From contig NZ_BMPQ01000029.1 in the NCBI RefSeq assembly GCF_014647675.1, positions 47,010 to 111,009 of the forward strand: a stretch of 64,000 nucleotides of DNA. The letters are read 5' to 3'. The notes below the pieces were generated by a model. It was not told the DNA's origin and searched no databases. It saw only the letters and a list, made by a program, of their open reading frames with translations. A program made the translations under genes and the position numbers. Origin of the DNA: Streptomyces flaveus (GTDB lineage Bacteria > Actinomycetota > Actinomycetes > Streptomycetales > Streptomycetaceae). Position 1 is the stretch's first letter. Every line of letters starts with the position of its first letter. Below are positions 41,326 through 49,870 of this stretch, piece by piece.

Positions 41326-42528
41326 GTGACCGATACCCCGGTCACCTGGCTCGCGATCCGTGAGGACCAGAAAGCGTTTGAGGACCAGCAGTTACGCGCG
41401 CTGCGCGCGGCGTTCCCGGATCTGGTGGAAGCCAGTCCGGCGCAGCTGGGGATCTTCTTCCACTACTGCAAGGCGTCCGGGCTCGATCCGTTCGGCCGGC
41501 AGATCTACATGATCAAGCGCAAGTCGCGCGGTGAGATCCGCTGGACCATCCAGACCGGCATCGACGGCTACCGGCTCATCGCGCGCCGGGCCGCCGACCG
41601 GGCCGGGCAGTCCATCGCGTACGAGGACTTCGTCTGGTACGACGCCGAGGGCGGGGAGTACGCGGTATGGCTGCGCGATGAGCCGCCGGCCGCGTGCCGG
41701 GTCGTCGTCTGGCGTGGGGACTCCCGGTTTCCCGCCGTCGCCCACTGGCGGGAGTACGCGCCGAAGGTGTGGGACTACGAGGCGCAGGAGTACAAGCTCG
41801 GCGGGCTGTGGCCGCAGATGCCCGCCAGCCAGTTGAGCAAGGTCGCCGAGGCGCTCGCCCTGCGTCGTGCCTGCCCGGCGGACCTGTCCGGGCTGCACGT
41901 GGACGAGGAGATGCACGCCGCCGACGTCGCTGAGTTCCGCGAGAGTGTGAAGGCGGCAGTGGCTCGTCTTCAGCCTGCGAAGGAGCAGGCGCAGCGGCCG
42001 AAGGCGTCGTCAACTGGCCAGTCAGCCGCCGGTGTTGTGGACGGCGAGCTTGTTGAATCGGCGGAGCCGAGCAGTGACGCGGAAGCGGAAACGGCGGGGG
42101 AAGCGCAGCGCGCCCCGGAGGCCGCCGAGTCATCCGTAGCCGCCGGCAGTGCCGAGGACCGTAGGGCCTCGCTGGAGTATGAACGCGACCAGCTGGAAGA
42201 GGCCAGAATCCGCGTCCAGAAGGCCGCGCAGCAGCTCGGTCTGGGCTTTGACGCCGTCAACGACCGTTGCTTCGACGACTTCGAGGTCTCGTTCCAGGAC
42301 GCCAGCGCCGAGCAGTTGGGCGAGCTCGCCGACGCCCTCGCCTCCACCGCCGACATCACGGACGGCGATTCGGACGGCACCTCAGCCTCCGAAGCCCCCG
42401 CCCGCAGAAAAGGGTCGGCGCGCAAGGCGGCTCCGGCCACGAAGACCGCGAAGAAGACGGTGGCGGCCAAGAAGGCGACCGCCCGCGCCACGAAGACGCG
42501 CGGCACCTCGGCGCGCGCCGCGAAGTAG
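41326..42528 (+). CDS. RecT/Bet-family single-strand annealing protein
   Basis: A 400-residue protein from a GTG behind GGAGGGG. The first 210 residues are the Bet/RecT core: L-G-I-F-F-H-Y-C-K-A-S-G-L-D-P-F-G-R-Q-I-Y, then R-W-T-I-Q-T-G-I-D-G-Y-R and P-Q-M-P-A-S-Q-L-S-K-V-A-E-A-L-A-L-R. A Glu/Ala-rich linker and a Lys/Ala/Thr tail (K-K-T-V-A-A-K-K-A-T-A-R-A) extend it well beyond the usual 260-300 residues. It anneals single strands during phage replication and recombination, together with the nuclease encoded next. Confidence 0.92.
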   Translation: MTDTPVTWLAIREDQKAFEDQQLRALRAAFPDLVEASPAQLGIFFHYCKASGLDPFGRQIYMIKRKSRGEIRWTIQTGIDGYRLIARRAADRAGQSIAYEDFVWYDAEGGEYAVWLRDEPPAACRVVVWRGDSRFPAVAHWREYAPKVWDYEAQEYKLGGLWPQMPASQLSKVAEALALRRACPADLSGLHVDEEMHAADVAEFRESVKAAVARLQPAKEQAQRPKASSTGQSAAGVVDGELVESAEPSSDAEAETAGEAQRAPEAAESSVAAGSAEDRRASLEYERDQLEEARIRVQKAAQQLGLGFDAVNDRCFDDFEVSFQDASAEQLGELADALASTADITDGDSDGTSASEAPARRKGSARKAAPATKTAKKTVAAKKATARATKTRGTSARAAK

Positions 42529-42604
42529 CCATGTCCGGCCCGCCGTTGGAGCGGGTCGTCTTCCCGACAGAGCCCGGCTCGGGCCCGACAGAGTGCGAGA
42601 ACTC

Positions 42605-43681
42605 ATGCCCACCGACACCTTCGACGCGTCCACCGATACGTCCGTCGACGCCAGCACAGTTCCGGTCCCCGACCTTTGGAAGGGAGCACATCGCGACGAC
42701 CGCTCCCGGCCCCGTTCCCGGCAACGACAGCTCGGCCCGTCCTCCATCGGCCTGTGCAGACGCCGCGCCGCGTACGAGGTGCACGGCACCTGGCCGACCG
42801 ACCTCGACGACACCATGCACGCCGCGATCCTCGGCACCTGGCTGCACGAGGGCATCCTGCGCGTGCTGGCCGAGCAGTACGGCGCCCACACCGAACTGGA
42901 GCTCACCAACGGCGTGATCCTCGGCCATGCCGACGCCTACTGGACGCCGAGCGGACAGGTCCCCGGCGTCGTCGAGGACGTCAAGACCAAGTCCACCCGC
43001 GCGCTTGACGTCGTCGCACGTCAGGGGCCGAGCCAGCACGAGTGGTTCCAAGTCCACCTGTACGCCCATCTGTTGCGCACCGGCGGCCTCACCGAGCACC
43101 CGCACCTGCCGACCGGGAAACCCCTGGAGGTCGACGTCGTACGGCTGCGCTACGTCGGGCGCGAGTACGGGCAGGTCATCGTCCACCAGCGCGCGTACGA
43201 CGAGGACGTCACGCGGCAGGCGCTCGCCTGGGCCGAGGACGTCCTCGACAGTCCGGAGCCCGAGGCCATGCCGCGCGACCTCGACGGCCCCGGCTTGTCG
43301 GTCATCTGCGACAACTGCCCCTTCAAAACCACCTGTTGGCAACTCAACGAGCTCGCGGACGACGGCCGCGCCCCGCAGACGATCCTCGCCGAGGACACCG
43401 CGGCCGTCACCGATGCCCTGAGCGCGTACGCCGACGCCGCCGAAATTGAAAGCGCCGCGAAGAAGCGCAAGGCCAAGGCCCGCAAGATGCTGGACGCCGC
43501 TGACGCCGGCACCTACGGCAACTTCCAGCTCTCTTGGTCCGGAGGCAACCCGCGCCCGCCCGAGCCCGACGCCGCTGCGATGCAGCGCATCCTCGAGGAC
43601 CTCGGCTTCGACGTCCCGCTGAAGCCTGGCGGTCGTACCTCCCGCACCATCGGTGTCACGCGGCTGCCCGAGACCTCCTGA
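42605..43681 (+). CDS. PD-(D/E)xK nuclease, RecB/Cas4-like (partner of RecT)
   Basis: A 358-residue protein with the RecB-family nuclease core: G-T-W-L-H-E-G-I-L early (motif His/Glu), then G-H-A-D-A-Y-W, V-E-D-V-K-T-K-S (D...E-D-V-K catalytic set) and Q-V-H-L-Y-A-H-L-L. A C-terminal pair C-D-N-C...C suggests a Cas4/AddB-like metal site. It would make the 3' single strands annealed by the RecT protein. A Lys/Ala-rich coiled stretch lies before the end. It follows the RecT gene by 76 bases. Confidence 0.85.
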   Translation: MPTDTFDASTDTSVDASTVPVPDLWKGAHRDDRSRPRSRQRQLGPSSIGLCRRRAAYEVHGTWPTDLDDTMHAAILGTWLHEGILRVLAEQYGAHTELELTNGVILGHADAYWTPSGQVPGVVEDVKTKSTRALDVVARQGPSQHEWFQVHLYAHLLRTGGLTEHPHLPTGKPLEVDVVRLRYVGREYGQVIVHQRAYDEDVTRQALAWAEDVLDSPEPEAMPRDLDGPGLSVICDNCPFKTTCWQLNELADDGRAPQTILAEDTAAVTDALSAYADAAEIESAAKKRKAKARKMLDAADAGTYGNFQLSWSGGNPRPPEPDAAAMQRILEDLGFDVPLKPGGRTSRTIGVTRLPETS

Positions 43682-43703
43682 CCACGGAAGAGGAGGAGGG
43701 CAG

Positions 43704-44507
43704 TTGAGTATCGAGGCCATGGCCTGGGCGTTCCGGCAGGACATCTCCAAGCCGGGCGCGAAGCTGGTCTTGCTGGCGCTGTGCGACTTCGCCGACGAGT
43801 CGTGGTCCTGCTTCCCCGGGCAGGCCACCCTGGCGGCGAAGACGAGCCAAGGCGAGCGCACGGTCCGTCGGCACCTTGAGTGGCTGGAGGAGCAGGGCTT
43901 CATCGCGTCGCACGCCCGGTTCTCGGACGGGCGCCGCACCAGCAACCGCTACACGATCCATGCCCCGCGCCCGCAGACACCACCATCGTCGGGCTCTACG
44001 GCCGCCGGTCCCGGCGCGGCGGCACCGGAGGGCAAGAAGGGCGGGAAGAAAGGCGGCGGAGGGCGGGCGAAGCAAGCGGCCAAATCGGCCACCGGCCAGT
44101 CTGACCAGCGGCCAGAACCAGCGGGGGAACCGGCCACTTTGGCCGGGGAACCGTCAGAGAACCACCAGAGAAACACCCCCCTACCCCCGGCGGACGGTGA
44201 CCGTCGCGACGGGACCGGCGGCTGCGCAGCCCATCCCGATGCTCCAGCTGCCAACTGCCGTGGCTGCGGCACCAGTCCACGTGCCCGTCGCGCCGCCGCT
44301 GCGGCTCAGCAGAAGCTCGAGAAGGACGAGCGAGTCCGCGACCGGGACCGCCGGTGGTTCGAGGAGGACCGGGCCCACCGTGCCCGCGCGGCGGAGCTCA
44401 AGGCTCGGGGTGCTCTGGATGGCCTGAGACGGGCCGCGCGTGAGGGCGTCAGGAAAGGTCGAGGTCAGAGCGTGGGTAGGCCACGACCCGAAATAAAGAA
44501 CACTTGA
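43704..44507 (+). CDS. Helix-turn-helix protein, phage replication-initiator-like
   Basis: A 267-residue protein. The chosen TTG lies three bases after AGGAGGAGGG. The N-terminal 75 residues are a winged helix (L-A-L-C-D-F-A-D-E-S-W-S-C-F-P-G-Q-A-T-L then R-T-V-R-R-H-L-E-W-L-E-E) like the N-terminal domain of phage replication O/DnaD-type proteins. The rest is Lys/Gly/Ala-rich, with a short Cys/His stretch (C-A-A-H-P-D-A-P-A-A-N-C-R-G-C-G) and a basic coiled C-terminus. Likely origin binding or helicase loading; no replicative helicase gene was seen next to it. Confidence 0.75.
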   Translation: MSIEAMAWAFRQDISKPGAKLVLLALCDFADESWSCFPGQATLAAKTSQGERTVRRHLEWLEEQGFIASHARFSDGRRTSNRYTIHAPRPQTPPSSGSTAAGPGAAAPEGKKGGKKGGGGRAKQAAKSATGQSDQRPEPAGEPATLAGEPSENHQRNTPLPPADGDRRDGTGGCAAHPDAPAANCRGCGTSPRARRAAAAAQQKLEKDERVRDRDRRWFEEDRAHRARAAELKARGALDGLRRAAREGVRKGRGQSVGRPRPEIKNT

Positions 44508-44518
44508 CGACAGTTGAT

Positions 44519-44546
44519 CAATGTTGATAAAATGTTATCAACATTG
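44519..44546 (+). promoter_or_regulatory. Perfect 12-bp dyad (operator candidate)
   Basis: CAATGTTGATAA at 44519-44530 and its exact inverse TTATCAACATTG at 44535-44546, separated by four bases, in an AT-rich gap between two genes. TTATCAAC also occurs before the RecT gene. A homodimeric repressor or activator site is the simplest reading; a hairpin is possible but the sequence is too AT-rich to be a typical Streptomyces terminator. Confidence 0.6.
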
Positions 44547-44581
44547 CTAATCGGCCCATCCCGACTTGGAGGATTCGACCG

Positions 44582-44851
44582 GTGTTCCGACATCTCACCC
44601 CCGATGAACGGCGGGCGCTTACCGCCAGGCTTGCCGACCAGGGCGTCACCGCTGAGCAGTTCGCGCAGGCCCAGAAGCAGGCGCGCGCAAGCGGCGAAGC
44701 CCTGGCCCGCGCCTACGGCGAGACGCTCGGCCGCGCGGTCACTCCGGTGCGGTTCATCACCGACGTCCTCGGCGTCGAAGGCGCTGGCCGTCTCCTCGTC
44801 TGCGCCCTGCGCGAGGTCACCGGCCGTCCGGACCTGTACCGGGACATCTGA
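44582..44851 (+). CDS. Small hypothetical phage protein
   Basis: An 89-residue helical protein from a GTG behind GGAGGA, just after the dyad. Sequence features: L-T-P-D-E-R-R-A-L-T-A-R-L-A-D-Q-G-V-T-A-E-Q-F, then V-R-F-I-T-D-V-L-G-V-E-G-A-G-R-L. No family recognised. It is first gene after a likely operator and may be a regulator of the cassette that follows. Confidence 0.6.
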   Translation: MFRHLTPDERRALTARLADQGVTAEQFAQAQKQARASGEALARAYGETLGRAVTPVRFITDVLGVEGAGRLLVCALREVTGRPDLYRDI

Positions 44852-44950
44852 CCGCGTACGGCGTTCTCCCGCGCCCGTGACATGTGTTGTGACAGACGAA
44901 CGACCCTTGGCGCCCCGAGCGGGCGCCCCAACCAGAGCACGAGGAAACCG

Positions 44951-45268
44951 ATGAGCAGCACGAGCAGCATCCCCCTGGCCGACATCGTCGCGATAGTCAT
45001 CGCCGCCCGCATCCAGGGCCCGCCCACCCTCCGAACCGGCCCGGACGGCAGACCCGTACGCGTCCTGACGCTGCGCGGCACCCGCCCCGGCGAGCTGTAC
45101 GAGTTCACGCTCGACGACGGCCACCGCCGCTGGTGCCTGGAGTCCGTCACCGACGAGAGCGGCGTCGCCATGCACGTACGCACCCTCGGCCGGCGCCTCT
45201 CGGCGCGCCTGAACGTCCTGCACGGCACCGCGGCCGCGCACTTCACCCCGCCACCCATCCTCCCGTAG
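44951..45268 (+). CDS. Small hypothetical phage protein
   Basis: A 105-residue protein, mostly beta, with R-V-L-T-L-R-G-T-R-P-G-E-L-Y-E-F-T-L-D-D-G and R-R-W-C-L-E-S-V. It has no recognised domain. It opens the run of small same-strand genes extending to 53.9 kb. Confidence 0.6.
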   Translation: MSSTSSIPLADIVAIVIAARIQGPPTLRTGPDGRPVRVLTLRGTRPGELYEFTLDDGHRRWCLESVTDESGVAMHVRTLGRRLSARLNVLHGTAAAHFTPPPILP

Positions 45269-45296
45269 CCCACGCCTGACGTAAGGAGAAAGCGAA

Positions 45297-45977
45297 GTGG
45301 ACCAGCCCAACCGGGAACAGTTACTGCACGCCGAAGCCGCCAAGTACGGCATCGCCCCGGCCGTCATCGACCGCGTGGTCAGCGTCATCGCCGCCGTGCA
45401 ACGCCGCGACCGCGCCGACTACCGCGCCAACTTCGGCGGAGAGCTGACCCCCGACCGGTGGCTCGCCGCTTACGGCGTCTCCGGCTTCCAGGAACTGTGC
45501 ACCCGCGCGGCCCATCACGCCGGTCTCCCCGACGGCGACGTGATCATGCGCATCGTCGCCGCCGTCGCCCCCGCACCCGAGACCCGCGAGGACGACCGGC
45601 CCGTCCAGTTCTGGGCCCGCCCCATCACCGACCCCGCCGAGGCAACGTTCCCCGCGTACCGCGTGACGTACGAGGACCCGCAGCACGGCCACTGCACCGG
45701 CTTCGACTGGTCCGGAATCCTGCTGCGCCGCACCCTGCGCGAGGCCACCGCACGCCGCCAGGGCGCGGCATGCCTCGAAGAGGCCACCGGCATCGTCGTC
45801 TTTACCGACGGCGACCTGCGCGGCGTGTACGTCGCCCGCCCCGCACCGGGACGCGCCCAGCCCGGCTGCGTCCGCTGCGGCCAGTGGGAGCAGGAGCACA
45901 CGCTGCACGAACGCTTCGGCTCCTGCCCGCAGTTCGTCACCGCCGCCGCCCCGCTGACCGCGGCTGGCGCGCTGTAG
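45297..45977 (+). CDS. Hypothetical phage protein with C-terminal Cys cluster
   Basis: A 226-residue protein from a GTG behind AAGGAG. Helical N-terminus (I-A-P-A-V-I-D-R-V-V-S-V-I-A-A-V), beta middle (F-P-A-Y-R-V-T-Y-E-D-P-Q-H-G-H) and a possible metal site C-V-R-C...H...C near the end. No family recognised. Confidence 0.6.
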   Translation: MDQPNREQLLHAEAAKYGIAPAVIDRVVSVIAAVQRRDRADYRANFGGELTPDRWLAAYGVSGFQELCTRAAHHAGLPDGDVIMRIVAAVAPAPETREDDRPVQFWARPITDPAEATFPAYRVTYEDPQHGHCTGFDWSGILLRRTLREATARRQGAACLEEATGIVVFTDGDLRGVYVARPAPGRAQPGCVRCGQWEQEHTLHERFGSCPQFVTAAAPLTAAGAL

Positions 45978-46087
45978 CAGCACACGGCACCTGCCCGAGG
46001 GCCGTGCGCCGGTTCGAGCGGTGCTCGGCCCCGGGCGGGCCATCCACATCCCTATCCAACCCCTGTCATACGCAAGGGAGTCCAGCC

Positions 46088-46771
46088 ATGTCCCGAACAC
46101 CCTGGTTCGTAGGCGGCGCACAACGCCAAGGCCGCCGCGAGGTCCAGGCGGACGCGTTCGCCATCGCAGGCGATCAGGCCACCGGACGTATCGCCGTCGC
46201 CGTGACCGACGGCATCGGCGACACACCCGCGGCCGCCAAAGCGGCCGACCTGACCGCCGAGGAGGCCGCCCGCGCAGCGCTCGCCGCGACGCCCGAGACC
46301 GGCTGCGTCCAAGCCCGCAACCAGCTCGCCGCCAGCAGGATCGCCGCAGACGCGTCCATCATCACCGCGCTGTTCGACCCTTCCCACAGCCGCGTCCAGA
46401 TCGCCTGGGCAGGGGTGTGCCGCGCCTACGTCCTCACCACCGAAGAGCAGCTCCAGCGAGCCACGTACGACCACTCGCTCGGTGAGCGCATCCGCCGCCA
46501 CACCGGCAAGCGCGGCCCGCTGCCGCTGTACGACCGCAAGGTCACGCGCACCGTCGCGCGCCACGAGTTCGTGACCACGTCCCTACCCGCCTGCAGCACC
46601 GTCGGCGTCCTGCTGTGCACCGACGGCGTCAGCCAGAGCGTCACCGACCGGACGATCATCGCCGCCCTCCAGTACGACGACCCCACCGAGGGCGCCGAAC
46701 TCCTCGCCGGTACGGCCGGCATCAACGGCCCCGACAACGCGACGGCCGTCGTCCTGCGCCGCACTCCCTGA
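46088..46771 (+). CDS. PP2C (PPM)-family serine/threonine phosphatase-like protein
   Basis: A 227-residue protein with the main PPM motifs in order: A-D-A-F-A-I near residue 22, V-T-D-G-I-G-D near 40, A-W-A-G-V-C-R-A-Y-V near 107, C-T-D-G-V-S-Q near 180 and D-N-A-T-A-V-V-L near the end. The metal-binding aspartates are therefore present. In Streptomyces, PPM phosphatases act on kinase and anti-anti-sigma pathways. A stand-alone one in a phage accessory cassette is unusual and could reset host signalling or antagonise a kinase-based defence; no kinase is near. Confidence 0.8.
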   Translation: MSRTPWFVGGAQRQGRREVQADAFAIAGDQATGRIAVAVTDGIGDTPAAAKAADLTAEEAARAALAATPETGCVQARNQLAASRIAADASIITALFDPSHSRVQIAWAGVCRAYVLTTEEQLQRATYDHSLGERIRRHTGKRGPLPLYDRKVTRTVARHEFVTTSLPACSTVGVLLCTDGVSQSVTDRTIIAALQYDDPTEGAELLAGTAGINGPDNATAVVLRRTP

Positions 46772-46802
46772 CCACCCCACGCCCCTTCAGGAGGTAACTC
46801 CC

Positions 46803-47579
46803 TTGAACGACAAGCAGCTTCGCCCCACCGAGCTCCCGATCCCCGAACTCGCAGCCGCCTACGTCCAAGCGGGCGAGACACTCTTCCTCGCGCTCCACGA
46901 CGACATCGCCGCCCGCGTACGCCTCGCCCATCCCGAAGCCGCGTACCTGGAGGTCAGTCTCCACACGCCCGGCGACGCCGAACTCCATGGCATCTGGAGT
47001 GCCCAGGAACCCGGACGCGACACCTGCCGCCTCTTGTACGGCCCGCACAACGGAGCCTCGGACGACTGGCAGGACGGGCCGCTGGACCTGGACGAACTTG
47101 TTGAGGACCTCGGCAGGATCCTGTCCCACTCCTTGCTCCAGCGCTGGGGAGTCGTCCAGCCGCACCCCCTCTACGAGCACCGCAATCGCCGACGCTGGGT
47201 CGTCCTCCCGCCGGCCGACCGCGCCGCCACCGTCGCCGAAATCGTCCGCCGCCACATCCCCGACGCCGAATCGCTGATCTGCCGCTTCGAAGCGGACCAC
47301 GGCGGCATCGCGGTCGGCTTCGAGCAGCTCACGCTCAGCGGCGGCAAGACGGTCAGCATCCCGTGCCCGCGCTGCTTGCCGGAGACCGACGACAGCCCGT
47401 GGCCGCACGACGTCTCCCACGAACTCGCTCACCTCCTCGGCCAGCTCTACGCCCTGCCGCACCTGCGCAGCCGACACCTCACCCCGTGCGCGGACTTCAC
47501 CTCGGACCACGAGGGGCACCTGTGGCAGCTGGTCTTCCCGTACCGCGAGCCGGACTCCACCGAGGCGACCCGTTCCTGA
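46803..47579 (+). CDS. Hypothetical phage protein, paralogue of the next gene
   Basis: A 258-residue protein from a TTG behind AGGAGGT. It shares a plan with the following gene: an N-terminal helical start, then L-D-L-D-E-L-V-E-D-L-G-R and R-R-W-V-V-L-P-P-A-D-R-A-A-T-V-A-E-I-V-R. The end is similar too: W-P-H-D-V-S-H-E-L-A and L-Y-A-L-P-H-L-R-S-R-H-L. No known domain. The pair is a tandem duplication that has diverged. Confidence 0.7.
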   Translation: MNDKQLRPTELPIPELAAAYVQAGETLFLALHDDIAARVRLAHPEAAYLEVSLHTPGDAELHGIWSAQEPGRDTCRLLYGPHNGASDDWQDGPLDLDELVEDLGRILSHSLLQRWGVVQPHPLYEHRNRRRWVVLPPADRAATVAEIVRRHIPDAESLICRFEADHGGIAVGFEQLTLSGGKTVSIPCPRCLPETDDSPWPHDVSHELAHLLGQLYALPHLRSRHLTPCADFTSDHEGHLWQLVFPYREPDSTEATRS

Positions 47580-47613
47580 CCCGATCACCCAGTCCCGGAA
47601 GGACACATCCCTA

Positions 47614-48348
47614 ATGACCAACACAGCGGCATCCAGGACCGCCACAGCCCTACGTCACCGCAAGCTCGCCGTCGACGCCTTCAACGAGGCACACGCCCAC
47701 TACGAGATCGCCGTCCTCGACCACGTCGCCGCGCTCATCGTCGAGGCGTACCCGGAGACGACGCACCTCACCTTTGACCACTCCCCGCACGACCGGACGA
47801 TCCAACTGCACGCCCTGTGGACCACGCACCACAGCGGTACGGAGGAACTGCTCCTCGACGTACGCCAGGACGGCAACACCGCCGCCCTCGACCTGGACGA
47901 ACTCGCCGACGACCTGAGCGACGCGCTCGCCGGACTGCACTCGGCGGCATGGAGCACCGTACGACCCGATCCAAGACCAGACCGGCGCTGGGTCCTCGAC
48001 CTTCCACCTGCCGACCGGGTTGCACGGCTTGCCGAGCTCGTACGAGCGCACCATCCGGAAGCCGGGCTGGTCACGGTCGAATTCAGCGGCGACAAGTGCC
48101 GGGTCCTCAACGTCACGCACGCGGACGTCACGGAGCTCAGCATCGACCTGATCGCCGGGCCCACGCCGTCCGGCGGCGAAGACTCGCTGTGGCCCAAGGA
48201 GACCGAGCGGCAGATCTCGGCACTCGCCCTGCAGATCCAGGCCCTGCCGCACCTGCGCGCCCAGCACCTCGTACGGGTCGGGGGCCCGGCGACGCACACG
48301 GCGCTTCTCCTGCTCCCTCTCACCCAGACGAACACGCGCGGAGAGTGA
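47614..48348 (+). CDS. Hypothetical phage protein, paralogue of the preceding gene
   Basis: A 244-residue protein. Shared blocks with the upstream paralogue: L-D-L-D-E-L-A-D-D-L-S, R-R-W-V-L-D-L-P-P-A-D-R-V-A-R-L-A-E-L-V-R, D-S-L-W-P-K-E-T-E-R-Q-I and I-Q-A-L-P-H-L-R-A-Q-H-L. The same fold is expected. Function unknown. Confidence 0.7.
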   Translation: MTNTAASRTATALRHRKLAVDAFNEAHAHYEIAVLDHVAALIVEAYPETTHLTFDHSPHDRTIQLHALWTTHHSGTEELLLDVRQDGNTAALDLDELADDLSDALAGLHSAAWSTVRPDPRPDRRWVLDLPPADRVARLAELVRAHHPEAGLVTVEFSGDKCRVLNVTHADVTELSIDLIAGPTPSGGEDSLWPKETERQISALALQIQALPHLRAQHLVRVGGPATHTALLLLPLTQTNTRGE

Positions 48349-48354
48349 TGTGTC

Positions 48355-48900
48355 ATGTCCCTGCTCATTCAGAGACAGCCAGCCGTGCCTTCCGTCCCCG
48401 CCGTGCACGCCCAGACCATCGCGGCGAACGTGCTGAAGACCTGGCCCACGGCGATCGGCCTGACCATCGAGTACGTCGCCCACCACGACCAGGGCCCGCG
48501 TGGCGCCGTCACCTTCGCCGTCGTACGAGCCCGAGAACCGTGGCCCGGCCCCGTACTGATCCGCTGCGACGGCTACGGCCACATCGCCCGCGGCTGCGAA
48601 CACCCACGCCCCGACGGAGAACCCTGCTGGCACCCGTCGGCCCCGCACCTCTCCCTGCGCGACCACGGCCTGTGCCCACTCCATCTGCCACCCGTCGCCG
48701 TCCACGAGTGGGTCAAACACCCTGAGTTGCCGCTCTACGGACGCGTCACCGACGTCGACCCGGACGGCACCGTCGTCATCGACTTCGCGAGCGGCGAGCT
48801 CACCCTCCACGCCACGCAGGTGCCCCGCGTTCCTCCGCACATCGCCGAAGCACTCGACCGCGGGCAGCTCGACGGCCCCGTGCACCTGATCGACGAGTAG
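48355..48900 (+). CDS. Hypothetical phage protein with Cys/His cluster
   Basis: A 181-residue protein starting 6 bases after the previous stop. A cluster C-E-H-P...C-W-H-P...H...C-P-L-H around residues 81-122 suggests a structural zinc site. The C-terminus G-R-V-T-D-V-D-P-D-G-T-V-V-I-D-F-A is a small beta module. No family recognised. Confidence 0.6.
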   Translation: MSLLIQRQPAVPSVPAVHAQTIAANVLKTWPTAIGLTIEYVAHHDQGPRGAVTFAVVRAREPWPGPVLIRCDGYGHIARGCEHPRPDGEPCWHPSAPHLSLRDHGLCPLHLPPVAVHEWVKHPELPLYGRVTDVDPDGTVVIDFASGELTLHATQVPRVPPHIAEALDRGQLDGPVHLIDE

Positions 48901-48995
48901 CCGAACCAGTAACCGCACCACCACCGGCGCCGTGTGCGAGACGGCCGCCGACAACACCCAACTCCCGTGCCTACAACGGAAAGAGAGCACTCAGC

Positions 48996-49367
48996 ATGAA
49001 CGGTCACGCCGTGGTCACCCTCGGCTTCACCAGACCCGTGTACGCCCACGAGCTGCGCCCCGGCGACGTGTTCGCCTTCCCCGACGCACCCAGCACCCCA
49101 CTCACCGTGGCCCACGTCAAGAAGACCGGTCTCTCCGCCGACCTCACCCTCCTCAACCTCACCGTCCACGGCCGCGACGAGCCGCTGCACCTCCCCGCCA
49201 ACACGCCCGTCAAGGCCCTGCGCATGCTCCGCACGGTCTCCCTCGCCTGCCTGCTGTGCCGCAAGAGCCAGGACATCGACCTGGACCTCCCGCACGACGG
49301 CGAACCCCTCTCCCTGGTCTGCGCCGACCACGTCCCCGACCTGGACGAGCTCACGGAGAACGAGTGA
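48996..49367 (+). CDS. Small hypothetical phage protein with zinc-ribbon-like Cys pair
   Basis: A 123-residue protein behind GGAAAGAG. A beta N-terminal domain (L-R-P-G-D-V-F-A-F-P-D-A-P) is followed by C-L-L-C...C-A-D-H near the end. The last base of its stop is the first base of the next ATG (TGATG). Confidence 0.6.
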   Translation: MNGHAVVTLGFTRPVYAHELRPGDVFAFPDAPSTPLTVAHVKKTGLSADLTLLNLTVHGRDEPLHLPANTPVKALRMLRTVSLACLLCRKSQDIDLDLPHDGEPLSLVCADHVPDLDELTENE

Positions 49368-49765
49368 TGGCCCTCCACTACCTCAGCGCCGTCCAACTCC
49401 TGCGCCACGCCGACGAGGAGAAGGCCCGCGCCCTGTACGCCGACGTCATCGAGGCTCTCGAACAGCACTGCACAGACGTCGGCGTGGACTGGCCCGGCAA
49501 CGAGCTGAACATCACCGTCCAACTCACCGCCGACGGCGAGCAGTACATCGCGATCGCGGGCCGCGACTCGCTCCCCTGGCACGACGACCGCAGCGAGCTC
49601 GGCGGCTGGAAGGCCGTGCACGTCGACAACACGTACGGCACGGCCAAGGTCATCTACGACACCACCACCGACGAGGGCGAGCCGCCCGGCGACATGTCCC
49701 TCGAACCCCTCGCCGAGGAGATCGGCTCGTACGCCAACGGCTGGCGCGCCGAGCACAGCGGATAG
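49367..49765 (+). CDS. Small hypothetical phage protein
   Basis: A 132-residue protein coupled to the previous gene by TGATG. The sequence alternates a helix (A-R-A-L-Y-A-D-V-I-E-A-L-E-Q-H) and strands (I-T-V-Q-L-T-A-D-G-E-Q-Y-I-A-I). Ends in an acidic helix. No family recognised. Confidence 0.6.
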   Translation: MALHYLSAVQLLRHADEEKARALYADVIEALEQHCTDVGVDWPGNELNITVQLTADGEQYIAIAGRDSLPWHDDRSELGGWKAVHVDNTYGTAKVIYDTTTDEGEPPGDMSLEPLAEEIGSYANGWRAEHSG

Positions 49766-49870
49766 CCCCGGCCCCTCCACACCACAGCACAGCACAGCAG
49801 GGGGCCGCGCCCCGCAGCAGAGGCCGGCCCCCTACCCCACCCATGCCTGAACCAGCAGAAAGGCACCCCT

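Noticed and set aside
44519..44546. Transcription terminator after the HTH gene
   Set aside because: The dyad is perfect but very AT-rich with a 4-base loop; Streptomyces terminators are GC-rich, and the half-site recurs before the RecT gene, so an operator is more likely.
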